64,000 nucleotides of DNA from assembly GCA_021432635.1 (NCBI GenBank), contig MU270039.1, positions 487,247 to 551,246 of the forward strand, written 5' to 3'. The notes below the pieces were generated by a model that searched no databases, was not told the DNA's origin, and worked only from the letters and a program-made list of their open reading frames with translations. This stretch comes from Thozetella sp. PMI_491 (taxonomy: Eukaryota > Ascomycota > Sordariomycetes > Chaetosphaeriales > Chaetosphaeriaceae). The position numbers were made by a program, and so were the translations under genes. Positions 46,353 to 56,833 of this stretch are shown in pieces. How positions within the stretch are numbered: the stretch's first letter is position 1; each line of letters begins with the position of its first letter.

Positions 46353-47813
46353 ATTGTCTTCATCGGTTACGAGGTCGACAGGTTCGTAGGTTTCCAGGGT
46401 GTCATAAAAGGCGCTGCGGGAGCGAAAACGGGGTCGGACCAGGGGATAGGCCTTGCCACGTAGGAACCAGTCGGCTATGCCGTGAGAAAGGCTATAGTCC
46501 GGTTCCAAGTCGGGATCTCCAAGCCACCAGTTCTCCACGTCGTCGACGTCGGTGCCTGCTTCGTCGTCATTTGCGTCTTCGATGGATGGGTAATCTTGCT
46601 TGTCTTCAATTTTGCCTTCTAAAGTCCCATGTACGTAGATATCTTCGAGTTCTAATTTTTCCTTCATCTGCTTGAACAGACGAGTCCATGATGTAGTGAT
46701 GAGACGGCAGTTGCGTATGCCGATGTATTGGAGAGTCTCTCGGTGCAACTGGAACACAGCAAGAAGCTGAGTTCGCTCTGTCTCGATCGTAGCCAGCGAC
46801 AGTTTTCGCAGACGGTGCCATTGAAACCCGGGCGAGATAATATTGCAAAGTGCTGCAGGATATAAAGTCTCGTGCATCGAGGATGCAGTGAACTCTATCG
46901 ACAACTCTGTCAGATTCGGCAGTTGCTTGAAAAAGTTAGCGACCTCTCCAGTCTCGGTCCTTTCTTGAGCCTGCACAATAAAGGACGTGTCGTCTTCCCA
47001 CATGCTGGCGTCGCTGTCAGCGGTGTCAAAGCAGAGCTGGATGCGTTCCAATCCTGTGCCACAGCTTTTGACGATCTTTTCGAAGAAAGGCTTGCCAATA
47101 AGCTCCACGTCTAATGACCCGGCGCCAAGCTTGTTCAGCTGCAGGCCCGAGCATTCCAGACCATGCAGCACAGCCTCCATTTGCCGGACGCCCTCTGGAG
47201 CAAGCGAGCACATGGTATACTCGAAAAATCTGCCAAACGGCGAACCATAGTCGTCACAGTCCATCTGCCATCCGGCGTTGCGCATCGAGATCTCGCGTAG
47301 ATTGGTGAGCCTTGGTAGAACCTCTTTGAGCACGGCGAAATCCTCACGTGTGGACAAGATTTCTCGCTGATCTGCAACTGCTGTCACGTACTGGCGGTAG
47401 TTGTCCTGGAGATTGCCAGCGTCAATTGGTTGTGTCTTGTAGCTCCCCGGAGCCCGTAACGATCCTGTCACCAGAGCCTGTGGCGGAAGAAGGTTGTCGG
47501 TGGATGCCTCGACTCTCCTCCTATAGGCATAATTCTTGGTTTTGGCGATATATTTGGCCATCGATTTAGGACGGGCTGGCAGGTTATCGGCCACGTAGAC
47601 CAAAAGTCTGACCTGCTCGCGAAGTATTTCGTGCCGGGCGATGTTGCGCAATCTCTGGAAATCTTGTCGGCAGAGGAAGAAGGTTATCTGCCGGAAGCCA
47701 TGACGTGCCCCGACATCGGCCAAAGTTTTGCAGCAAACGCGAGAAGAACGCGCTTCGGACGCGTCAAGGTATGAGTAGATGAGACAGAGAATTTCGCGCG
47801 GTAGGCGTTCCAT
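46221..47813 (-). CDS. F-box protein with LRR-like region and acidic repeat tail
   Basis: Single exon, 530 residues; ATG at 47813 (frame upstream begins with TTG). The N-terminal F-box is MERLPREILCLIYSYLDASE with RVCCKTLADV following. The middle has scattered leucine-rich segments (LPRLTNLREISMRNAGW; LPNLTELSIEFTASS; RLRKLSLATIE; LQYIGIRNCRLIT). The C-terminus is strongly acidic and ends in about seven units of D-A-x-E-D/Y-x-D encoded by an 18-base minisatellite. F-box proteins are substrate adaptors of SCF ubiquitin ligases; the target is unknown. Confidence 0.88.
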   Translation of the reverse strand: MERLPREILCLIYSYLDASEARSSRVCCKTLADVGARHGFRQITFFLCRQDFQRLRNIARHEILREQVRLLVYVADNLPARPKSMAKYIAKTKNYAYRRRVEASTDNLLPPQALVTGSLRAPGSYKTQPIDAGNLQDNYRQYVTAVADQREILSTREDFAVLKEVLPRLTNLREISMRNAGWQMDCDDYGSPFGRFFEYTMCSLAPEGVRQMEAVLHGLECSGLQLNKLGAGSLDVELIGKPFFEKIVKSCGTGLERIQLCFDTADSDASMWEDDTSFIVQAQERTETGEVANFFKQLPNLTELSIEFTASSMHETLYPAALCNIISPGFQWHRLRKLSLATIETERTQLLAVFQLHRETLQYIGIRNCRLITTSWTRLFKQMKEKLELEDIYVHGTLEGKIEDKQDYPSIEDANDDEAGTDVDDVENWWLGDPDLEPDYSLSHGIADWFLRGKAYPLVRPRFRSRSAFYDTLETYEPVDLVTDEDNYTDGDTDASEDTDASEDIDAGEYIDAGEDIDADEDIDADAGED

Positions 47814-48167
47814 GGTGTTGCGCTGTCTCGAATTATCACACAAAAGACACGATAATTAATAGGAAATGGCGTCGCATGAGCAATTTAGGAGGCTGTGCAG
47901 TGCAGGAGATCAATAACGTTGATGCGTTGATGGAGGTTGTTCGAAACAAGCGTTGGTATTTGACTTCAGAGGAAAAAGTAGCTAGCTGGCACTTGCCGCC
48001 CCACCAGACAGACTAGAGAGCCATCGACCAGTGCCGGCCTCCCGCTTATGCCTCGCGTCAAACCAAAAGCGCCACAAAGCCATCTTCCAGCAGCCACAGG
48101 GTTAGGGTGAAGACCAACACCTTCGGCCGTGCGTCTCTTGGGCTACAGCGATGCGGGGACCATCCAC
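47814..48167. other. no gene recognised
   Basis: 5' region of the F-box gene; no other coding signal. Confidence 0.5.
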
Positions 48168-49258
48168 ACTGAAAGATTTGTCGAGGACTTTCCGCAATAT
48201 GCAATCCAAAGGGGTCACTTTGGACGAGCTCCACGGCGACACCGACCCGGGCAAGCGCGGCTATCCTCTGGTCCAGCTAGGTAGGCACCAGCACACCAGT
48301 CCCGTTTTTCAAGTCCGTACTCATTATTGGTATGGAGCCGCCCCACTATCTCCAGCAGGTGGGCGTGGACTTCCTTTGCATCTGCACGTGCGTTACCGAT
48401 ATCCAGGACTGTCTCTGCAAAATTATCGGGCGCGATACTGAGTCTGGTCTGCGCCAGTGACGCAGTTCCCAATGTTCCAGGTGGCCGGATAACTAGAAGC
48501 CTCGTCTCAACAAGCTCAAGAACATCGTTGAGAGCTGTTCTCGGCCGAGATTGTAATTATTGCTTTATACGTGTCAGCCAGCTTCTGATGACCGAATGGA
48601 GGACTGCTCTGCGGCCGGTGTCGCTGTTGGAGTCCAGACTATCGGTAGAGAAGGATACGAGTGATCGTTGAAATCGTTCTAGCTCGTCGGGGCCGTTGAG
48701 CAATCACACAACGAACTCCATCATGATGCAACCAAAAGACCATATATCAGAGCTGCGAGAGCGTGGCTCTTGGCTGGAGAAGGTTGCTTCGGGTGCTTGG
48801 TACTTCATGGTGCTATACTTCGTGGTGGTCCCTTCCTCGAGAAAGATCAGTACTATTCGTAAGATATAGATTAGAAATCATCAGTTGGCCCAGTCTCTGT
48901 TCCTCTTGAAAGCAAAATATGTTTTCTGGGTTGATATTCCCATGGCGGTCGCCTTGCTCGTGTAATTGGTACACTGCGCCGGAAAGACGGCAGAGCTCCA
49001 GGAGCGCCCAAAGGGGCAGCTCGTTTCGATTCGTTCTGGCGCGACCAAGATCCCTCCATGTATCTCTCAAGTTTCCCCCTTCAGCCCAGGGAAATATAAG
49101 TGACGCGCGTCTGTCCTAAGTGTATGCCACGATAGGCATTATATTTTTAGGACGCCCATTCGACGCATCTTCATCCACGAATCTAGCTCGCGGTGATTGT
49201 CATAATCATGCAGTGAGATCTCCTGATTGCGGCCGCCTTTGAAGGCAATGCACTGGTT
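48168..49258 (-). pseudogene. protein-kinase-like remnant
   Basis: Minus-strand pieces in kinase order: QEISLHDYDNHRELDSWM near 49220; SLIFPWAEGGNLRDTWRDL (hinge region) near 49100; ELCRLSGAVYQLHEQGDRHG with NINPENIF next, a changed catalytic loop (H-G-N-I-N-P-E-N in place of H-R-D-L-K-P-E-N); then, after a frame change near 48820, STMKYQAPEAT and SSDIWSFGCIMMEFVV followed by TGA; then a C-terminal helix region (NDVLELVETRLLVIRPPG; NARADAKEVHAHLLEIVGRL). This order is typical of fungal kinase-domain proteins. The loss of the HRD Asp, the shift and the stops mark it as dead. The N-lobe is missing, cut at about 49258. Confidence 0.7.
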
Positions 49259-49601
49259 TGAATAATGTTGCGGAGAAACGGGGGTTTCCGTTACCCTCGG
49301 ACGTGACTGGACTGCACCTCCAAGCCTTTTTCACGGCTGCGGTGCAAGACTACGTCAGCAAGGGAGCCGAGATAACAGAAGCTGGCGACTGGGCTGCGGC
49401 TGCGTTATGGTTCGTATATAAATTCATTCTGAGACCACAGTCCCAGCTACATGGTACTAATGTCTCGTGCTGCTGCATGACAGGGTGCCACCTCACATCA
49501 ATACAGAGACTACGCCAGATAATCCTGACAAGTGTTTCCGTCCGAACTCTAGGTGTTATCAGCAACATCAAACAGCAATTCCGACTGAGGATGAGAACTA
49601 G
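49258..49601 (+). pseudogene. GNAT-type acetyltransferase N-terminal remnant
   Basis: The frame LQAFFTAAVQDYVSKGAEIT then EAGDWAAAALW, spliced over 49410-49493 (GTTCGT...CAG) to VPPHINTE, resembles the N-terminal half of fungal GNAT acetyltransferases, in which an AFFTAAV..A...GA block precedes the A.A.W.PP block. No ATG opens the frame. It ends with TAG at 49599-49601, long before the acetyl-CoA binding motif. Truncated at both ends; no function expected. Confidence 0.5.
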
Positions 49602-49619
49602 GATGAGGGCCGTCTGTTC

Positions 49620-50537
49620 CTAACTTAACTCGGCCGGCTCTCGCTGCCAATACAGCTCCGCAGGCGATGCACAAAAGTGCTTCGTCGCTGTATATTCATA
49701 CTCCGGAGGCGAAAGGTTGGTGCATGTCTTCCTAGCTTCATCGGCGGCCTGTTCCGTTCTCTTTCTTCTTCGCCTTTCTAAAAGTGCCCACGCCATAGAT
49801 CCAAGGGCAGCAACCGCAAGTGGAATCCCAACGGCAACCGAAATCTTCATATTGGGATCAACGGAGGCTTGAGCCCCTGTGCTCGTCTCTGCTGCCGGCG
49901 TGTTGGAAATTGTTTGTGAACTTTGAGTATTTGTCGCGTTGCAAGTTGGCCCGGTGCTGGCAGGGAGTGTCGTATTTGTCATAGAAGTGGTAGGAGAATT
50001 GTTTATTAGTCCGGCTTTGCCAACGATGGGAACGCCGTCACTAATCACGAAGGGATTGCCCACGTCGCATACAGGCTGAGGCTGTCCTGGAGATACCACA
50101 AGAGAGTTGCAGCAGTATACGTTGGTTCCTTGCGTACTGTCAAGCAAAATTATGGAACAGCCGCTTGTGGGCTGAGCTAATTTTGATGAAAGACGTATCA
50201 GCTTGCTATTTCCTTTATTTCGTAGTGGAATGGGGAAATTGCAGCTACCTGTTAGGCAATGTACGGTGCAGTTGGCAGATTTCCAGCTCGAATCCGTGCA
50301 ACTGCCACGCCCGAGTGTGAAGGGTTGTTGGATGCCCATGCACAAATTGTTGGTAAGGCAAATGTCATTGTGGGGACAGCATGTGCTGAAGCCACCATCT
50401 TGACATGGAACATGGTCGTCCGCAATCTTCCCGCTGGGATAGTAGCATGTCTGAACAGAGGCAACAAGGGTCGGGAGGCACAAGAGGAAGGTTTGAAAGG
50501 CCGCTCTCTCAAGCGAGGACCGACGCAGGCTGTCCAT
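49620..50537 (-). CDS. secreted/cell-surface Cys-rich single-TM protein
   Basis: Single open frame, 305 residues from ATG 50537. A signal peptide (AAFQTFLLCLPTLVASVQ) is followed by a fungal Cys-rich ectodomain: TCYYPSGKIADDHVPCQDGG, FSTCCPHNDICLTNNLCMG, RGSCTDSSWKSANCTVHCL. A Ser/Thr-rich stalk follows, then a TM segment (ISVAVGIPLAVAALGSMAWA) and a basic stop-transfer RRRRKR with a short cytoplasmic tail. Many paralogues of this type are annotated only as fungal surface proteins or possible sensors; ligand unknown. A GTAGCT...CAG intron inside the ectodomain is possible but not needed. It lies divergent from the DUF3405 gene. Confidence 0.8.
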   Translation of the reverse strand: MDSLRRSSLERAAFQTFLLCLPTLVASVQTCYYPSGKIADDHVPCQDGGFSTCCPHNDICLTNNLCMGIQQPFTLGRGSCTDSSWKSANCTVHCLTGSCNFPIPLRNKGNSKLIRLSSKLAQPTSGCSIILLDSTQGTNVYCCNSLVVSPGQPQPVCDVGNPFVISDGVPIVGKAGLINNSPTTSMTNTTLPASTGPTCNATNTQSSQTISNTPAAETSTGAQASVDPNMKISVAVGIPLAVAALGSMAWALLERRRRKRTEQAADEARKTCTNLSPPEYEYTATKHFCASPAELYWQREPAELS

Positions 50538-51594
50538 ATTAGACGTCGTCGGCTGGCTGAGGTGATTGCGAGTCCTAGAAGACTGGCCCCGATCAGACTG
50601 TCTAGACGGGATGAAGATTAAAGCGTGCAGTAGTAACAGGGCAAAGGCTTGCTCTGAGAAGAAAAGGTGGAGCGTGACATACACGGCGGATCGGATCCCA
50701 TATCTACCTTTCCTGTCGGCGCTAATCTTTGTGTTTCGTTTTAGGACACATTGTCTGGTAAGTAATTTCCATCCCTAGGTACTTCCTAGCCCGGGAGGTG
50801 TGGTGATGTACTATACATATTCACCAAGGAGAGGGTACCTAAAACCAACAGGTGGCTACAGCGTTACGCCAGTGCCGTTGGTTCGTAGGAACAGGTATGA
50901 ATGGCTGAATAATCGTTTGCATTTGATGTACCGTAGTACGTGACGGGGAAAGAGTAGGCAGGCAATTTTAGACCCTGGAATCTTGCACCTTGCTCTGATC
51001 CGGTAAGCTTGCTACCAACACGTGCATGCGCAACCCCTGACAATGTCTGTAGGAAGCCCTGATATGAAAAGTCGAACCAACACCTGTATTAACTAGGCTG
51101 ATTGGCTAGCAGTCACCTCCGAAAGCCTGTTGTTAGGGTCTGGTTGCAGGGGTTGTGGGCGTGTTGGACTCTCGCGAGCAGCGGCTAAACCCTCTTGAGA
51201 AAAGAACACCAGTCTTCCGGCCGCACCCCCTTGCTCTCTCGCAGCCAAACCGGTTAAAAGCATGTCGCGGCAATGATTGCAGCCGCGCAAGCAGGTGGTC
51301 CATGGCATCATCCCCCTTATCGGTGGGGTATTCAGACGTTCTCTCTTTCAATCTACCATCATCCCCTTCGCGCTCGCGATCGGCCGGCTAGCTGCCTCCA
51401 CATCCCAGACTAATATCTACGGCCCGTCCCGAATAAAAGTTGCATACCTTTGCTACCTTGTCCTTAACCGGTTACTTCAGCTTGAACCATTTATTCCGTC
51501 GCATCGCGGTCCGTCCTCTGCCCAGTCTGCTACAGAAAAAAAAAAAAAGTCAGTTGTCACCTTCCCTACAGCCTCTTCATGGGCCGCACCTACT
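50538..51594. other. divergent intergenic region
   Basis: Between the Cys-rich surface protein and the DUF3405 gene. It contains an A tract near 51536-51548 just upstream of the latter. No other gene. Confidence 0.5.
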
Positions 51595-53968
51595 ATGCGT
51601 TTCGGGTTGCCTCCTACTACAGGTCTCTCTAGGTGCGTAGGGCCTCACCGCCGCAAATGGCCCATCTACCTCCTCGCTGCTGTGCTTCTACTCTTCTCTC
51701 TCAACCACTTCGTGTTCCCTGAGCCTACCGATCTCTCCGCACTCGTACCGGCGCAGTTCCAGTCCAAGCCGTTGCCACCAATTGCGCAATGGCTGCGACC
51801 GGGAGCATTCGTCGACCCCAGCCGTCAGAGGATGGTACCGGACAAGTCGGGCGATCCTCCGGCAGACGAGCCAAACGGCAAAGGCACTATGCACGATGAA
51901 AGGTTAGTCGCAGATTCTACCAGGTTGAATATTTTCTCTAATCAGCTCACTCTTCCAGAAACGATAAATTCTACGCTGGTGGTATCACCACCCTTACCAC
52001 ACAGGACCACGGACGTGTTGTGTACGACCCTTATCCAGAGTACAATAGCGCTGAGTGGCACGAAGAATGGCGCGGAGACTTCCAAGCCTGCCAAGGACCT
52101 CGAGGAAAGATTCTAGATCGAAAAAAAGTTGATGATACGATGTTGGTGTATCGCGGAAATCAGAAAGGTCAGCAAAAGTGCGTCCCTCCACAGATATGCT
52201 CTAACCCCTTGCAGACTTCCCATTCCCAATGTTCGGGTCGCATGAAGCGCTCGGCCTGGATCCGAACGTTTGCACTGATCGCTGCTCGCGCTATAGAGCT
52301 TACGGCTACGCGGAAAACAAGGCTAGCGAGGCATGTCCCAAGCTTCGTCAGCCATCCTGGGACAACGTGAACTGGGGTCGCCTGCAGAATCAGTGCGCAG
52401 AGCAAAACTCGAACAGATACAAAATCGAGACTCATACAACGCACCCGACCCTTTTGCGGCCGTCCTCTTGGACTGATCGTCCGGACTGGGATAGCCAGCC
52501 GCCTAGCTCCTCGGCCGCCCCGCGGCGCCATCCCCGGACAGCCATCATCATCCGCTCCTGGCATAGCATGAATTGGGCATCCAACCATCGGCAATATCTT
52601 CGATCATTAATTATGGAGCTATCTCTCCATTCTGGCGCCGAGTACCAGGTATTCCTACTCGTGGATGTGAAGACGCCCCTAGTCTTCTCAGACAAATCAG
52701 CAATTCGGCGTTTAAAAGATGAATTCATCCCACGCGAATTCCATGACATCACTGTCCTATTCAGCGAATCTCTGCTTGAAGAGTGGTATCCGAACAATGA
52801 AGATCATAGGTACCCGACCTCATCGCCGTGGGAGCTACGTCTGTTCTCTACTGACAGAGTGTCAGTCCGAATTTTCAGCATCTACAGCCAATTCAAATTT
52901 TTGCCCAGCTGCATCCCCAGTTCGACTTCTATTGGCAGTTCGAAATGGACTCCAGGAATTTTGGCCACGCCTACCAATTCCTCGACCGAGCAGTACAGTT
53001 TGCCCGCCAACAGCCACGGAAATACCTCTGGGAACGAAGCGCATACTTCTACCTCCCGGGAGCTTATGGCAGCTGGGAACAGTTCGTCCAGATGGTGGAC
53101 AAATCAATGGTTGGAAGAGAAACAAGCAGTGTCTGGGGGCCAGTCTCTGCCCCTGGAGTCGAGCCCGTCGGCCCACAACCCCCCACGCCGAGCCCTGAAG
53201 ACGACGAGTATCAGTGGGGAATTGGGGAGGAGGCAGACCTGATCACTCTACTACCTATCTTCGACGCACCTCGGACGAACTGGACCTATCCTGACAAGAT
53301 CTGGGGGGTCCCAAAGGATCTACCGCGCCGCGCCTCGCCCGTTACCATGTGGCGTATGTCTCGCCAGCTCCTCGGCGTTATGCACGAGCACCAGAACAGG
53401 GGTATGGCAGTGGTTTCGGAGATGTCCGGCCCGACATGGGCCTTGCTCCACGGCCTCAAGGCTGTCGCGGTGCCGCATCCGATATTCGTTGACGGACTAT
53501 GGAGCGCACACGAGCTTGCGCCGATTATGAACCGAGGGGAGCCAGAAAGGGTCAATGGTGGAACGGACAGTTTGTGGAACTGGGATCACTCCTGGGACCA
53601 CATACTCTTCCGCATGACATATATGTTCACCACGCAGACGGCAGAAGATCTCTTTCGTCGATACCTTGGATACCCCGCAGACCCAGATCAGTATACGGAT
53701 GGCAGCCTGGTGAGTGAGAAGAGTTGAACGTGGCCTTAAAAAACAAGGCTGACAAGGACATATAGCATCGGGATCCGCAAAACCGCTTTTGGTACGATGA
53801 AGGTAAATTGGTACGGCTACACAGATTTCTGCTCGTCTTTGGACACTTCGCTAACTGTATTCGTAGGACGAGACTAAATACGGCCACCTTTGCTTTCCAG
53901 CGATGTTTCTTCACACTATTAAAAATGTAGCAGCTGAGAAAGGTAAGGACATGGCGGTACCAGTTTGA
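51595..53968 (+). CDS. DUF3405 family protein, six exons, type II membrane
   Basis: Join 51595-51902, 51959-52167, 52215-52809, 52866-53709, 53766-53810, 53867-53968 (700 residues). All introns are 47-56 nt and keep frame. N-terminal anchor WPIYLLAAVLLLFSLNHFVF after a basic stretch suggests a type II Golgi membrane protein. DUF3405 landmarks: FGSHEALGLDPNVCTDR, RTAIIIRSW, ELSLHSGAEYQVFLLVDVKT, DFYWQFEMDSRNFGHAY, PRKYLWERSAYFYLPGAYG, GEEADLITLLPIFDAPRTNW, MWRMSRQLLGVMHE, AVAVPHPIFVDGLW, HLCFPAMFLHTIKNV. The function is unknown; topology and the DxD-poor core suggest a glycosyltransferase-like role, which is inference. The last exon could splice once more at 53943; the unspliced TGA is preferred. 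Confidence 0.93.
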
Positions 53969-54762
53969 AGATTGGGTTATTCTTAGGCGTTAGAATATCG
54001 CAGCAAAGCCTATCTATAAATTACAAAGGAATTATAGTAAAGTTCTTTCTAGAGCACATTAAAAGTACGACTTTATATTTCTAGATATAAGGTAGACTTT
54101 TATCTTATAGTCATATAGAGTTTTCAACTATTTAGGTTGGCCTGTCCTGTTAAACTCGTTAAGAACTAGCTTTCAAGATAATAATTTTAATAATATTATT
54201 TATTTATTTTTAAAGCTCGTCTACAATGTCTCTTTATAATTAAGTAATTAAATGATTATTTTAATCATGAATGTTATATTAGATAGTTCCTTTTTGTAAT
54301 GCCCTAGGCAGGTATCAGGGGGTGGAAGCTCGGCCACGAGAAGGGGAATAGACTCGGTTGCTAGCACTAAGGCTGTAACAGGGACTGATCCTTAAAGTTC
54401 TCAAGTTTGAGACCCTGAAGGTTCCTATTTATACAGGTGAAGGGTTCTTCTTCTGGATTCGGTCCTGACTCGGCTCCGAATCCCCTGTGTTTCCTGCCTG
54501 ACTCCTAGGCCGGTTGCGGCCTATACTGGAGTCATACTGGATGTTCTCCCTTACTCGTGAACCTTTTAGGTTCTGCTTTCAGCTGCGTGCCCTGTTGTAA
54601 GGTCGTGTGGTCTGGGGCCTTATAGGTTATTAATGATCTCTAAGTATATCGCTGCTAAATCACTGGCGTAATACTAAAAGAGCTAATAGTATTAGATAAA
54701 AGTAAAAAAGGTATAACTTAGAGCTGTTAATACTCATAGATAGGCTTCTTAAGCCTCGCTTT
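53969..54762. repeat. AT-rich block and possible solo LTR
   Basis: Positions 53990-54290 are AT-rich with no coding. From about 54294 (TGTAATGCCCTAGGCAGG) to about 54670 the sequence is GC-balanced, non-coding and holds a TATTTATACAGG core-promoter-like word, as in fungal LTRs. I cannot find its second copy or a matching end, so the LTR call is tentative. Confidence 0.3.
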
Positions 54763-54972
54763 TTAGTCAGTGAATCTGCTGATAACCGAGGTCATAAATG
54801 TGCTCTTGTGGGGCCTCTTTAGCATTATTTTGTAGTCCTTTTCATGACTTGGCAGCGTGGAGGGGTAGTCTGCCTTAAGCTTGGTCTTGCGAGTCTTCGT
54901 CACCCCCACCTCCAGTCTTTCTCCTTCGTCCCACCAGCCCTGGTTCTGGTACATCAAGCCCAAGTTGGCCAT
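54763..54972 (-). pseudogene. TPR repeat relic of an NLR-type gene
   Basis: The frame reads MANLGLMYQNQGWWDEGERL then EVGVTKTRKTKLKADYPSTL. It is the 42-residue TPR_10/12 unit (MANLA.TY.NQGRWDEAE.LEV.V.ETRK..LG.DHP.TL) of fungal NB-ARC/TPR proteins. Just over one unit survives before the frame degenerates. No NB-ARC domain lies nearby. Confidence 0.75.
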
Positions 54973-55728
54973 ATTCGTCAGGTAACCCCTATAGATGCAG
55001 TGGAGCTATTCTTTCCTCACTAAATTGAATCCGACAACCTTTCCCGGATTGACGCATAACAGTTAGGGTTAATTATGTTGTCTGTTACGCGTTAACTTTG
55101 GATTAGAGATTCCGAGATAATAGAGGGTTGTATGTTCATTCTCTGGAACAAAGACTCCATCTACTACAACGGCACTTATGCACAAGAAATAACACAGTTC
55201 CTCCAGGACTCCTTTGGCGTGCCGCTTGTAGGTAGGCACGATTACTCCTGTCGCACACTAACACTAAGAGAAACTCTGAGAATAGGCCACAGCAGACACT
55301 ATTATTCCCCAGCCCTAGCGCTCTTTGTGTCTTGGGGTACCCCTGCGGGTGGTAAATTTGTCCATAGACCTTCTACATTGCTACGTTCTGGCCGGACACG
55401 GTTATGGAGCTTGGCTTAAGGATTGCTTAGTGGAGCCGATGAACTTTTAGCGTGGGTGTGCTCGACAGCTGCCCCAAAAGGGGCGCTCCTACACTGTCGG
55501 TCGAAAATGAATTTGGAGAGGATCCTTGTAAGCTATGAGTGATTAATAGTATGGCTTGAAGAGGATACCGAATTAACCTCATAGTCTTAATTGCATCGAT
55601 ATATGTGGTGTGTTGGTTCGTTAAATAGCATCAAGGGTGTTGTGCTTTGACATCCATTGTTTATGTCTTTATTGAACGCTTTCCTTCTGGCTCTTCTCTT
55701 GTCATCCTTATATATTTCAAGATTCTCC
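54973..55728. other. no gene recognised
   Basis: Intergenic. The 95-codon frame at 55132-55419 has no family resemblance. Confidence 0.4.
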
Positions 55729-56833
55729 CTACTGTCCATTTCCTTGCTGTCCCTTACCCTGCTGCCCTTGACCCTGTTGTCCCTTACCCTGCTGCCCCTG
55801 ACCCTGTTGTCCCTTACCCTGCTGCCCCTGACTCTGTTGTCCCTTGCCCTGCTGCCCCTGACCCTGTTGTCCTTGGCCTTGCTGTCTTTGGGCCTGCTGG
55901 CTGGCTGTACTATTTCCAGCCTGCACAAACCCTTCCTGATCTTGGTTTTTAGTCATGTCACCGTCTTTTTGATTTTTAGATGTAGATGGTCCTGAGCCGG
56001 CTTTCGCTACAACCTCGAACTTGTTGCAATCGTCCTGCGCACCGCGCTGAGCCACGGGCATAGCAACGGGCTGGTGGTTCTGCGCTGCGATCATGCTGCA
56101 GACACGATAGAAGCCCGGGGGAAGTCCGCCATCGACAATAGCCTGCAGGAGGCCTCTATTGTTGCCAGCATCGTCAATGCCTTTAAAGAAGGCGAACTTA
56201 GATGGGTCAGGAGGAACGATCGAGTCTAGCGAGCCTATGTCTTGAATGGTGATATGGCAGTGACCAACGATGTCGCCATTATCGTCGAGATCTTGGGGAG
56301 CCGTGTAGTAGTTCGTGGTGGGATTGACGAAATGCCCAGCATTGAGATGAGCTGTTTGTATGGAGACGTTGAAGGTCGTATCAGAAGGAATCTTGTCGGC
56401 TGGTTTGGGATTGGTGATCATGGCCGAAATCATATTTGCAACAGCAGGTATCTTGCCCATCGGGACTCCGTTGCACGATCCTGTCGTGATTTGTTTACCG
56501 TTGGTGATCTCACTGCCCTCGCAGAAGTTGATGAAGTTGTTGGCGTCCCTGGACTGCGGTTAGCCTTTCTGTGGAATGCGTGATCCAAAGGATAATTTAC
56601 GTTTCGGAAGCCGCCTGACCGGGTTTAATTCCTTCAGTCCCCGGCTCTTGGCCTGTCAAGGCACTCGCGCTTTGAACCAAGTCCTGGTTTAAGCAGCTTG
56701 CCTGGCTTTGCTTTGCTTGCCTCGGAAAGAGGCTGTAATTGAGTCCATTCTTAGTTACTGAATTTCCCAGAGAAGCAGCATCAATGAGACAAGCCAATGC
56801 CAGGAAGAAAGTTGTGATTACGTGGGAATGCAT
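55729..56833 (-). CDS. secreted conserved fungal protein with Q/G-rich repeat tail
   Basis: Join on minus: 56833-56601, 56548-55729 (350 residues); intron GTAAAT...CCAG, phase 2. Signal peptide MHSHVITTFFLALACLIDAA. The conserved core holds NNFINFCEGSEITNGKQITT, SCNGVPMGKIPAVANM, TNYYTAPQDLDDNGDIVGHC, FAFFKGIDDAGNNRGLL, DGGLPPGFYRVCSMIAAQNH and MPVAQRGAQDDCNKFEV. This core is widespread in secreted ascomycete and basidiomycete proteins (sometimes labelled ribosomal protein S17-like) with no known function. After about residue 260, where relatives usually end, a GQQGQG/GQQGKG tail of about 50 residues follows. Confidence 0.88.
55741..55892 (-). repeat. coding minisatellite (GQQGQG/GQQGKG)
   Basis: Tandem 15- to 18-base units, paired into roughly 30-base higher-order units (CTGTTGTCCCTTACCCTGCT on plus repeats about four times). 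Read on minus they give alternating GQQGQG and GQQGKG blocks at the end of the secreted protein. Confidence 0.88.

Noticed and set aside
46093-46675. Ser/Pro- and His/Pro-rich ORFs on plus over the F-box minisatellite
   Set aside because: Antisense readings of the tandem repeat.
53943-53985. An extra intron at the end of the DUF3405 gene
   Set aside because: The unspliced TGA gives a shorter, more family-like end; the spliced tail runs into AT-rich repeat.
55647-55995. Leu/Pro-rich ORFs on plus over the Q/G minisatellite
   Set aside because: Reading the repeat antisense gives a regular but artificial peptide.
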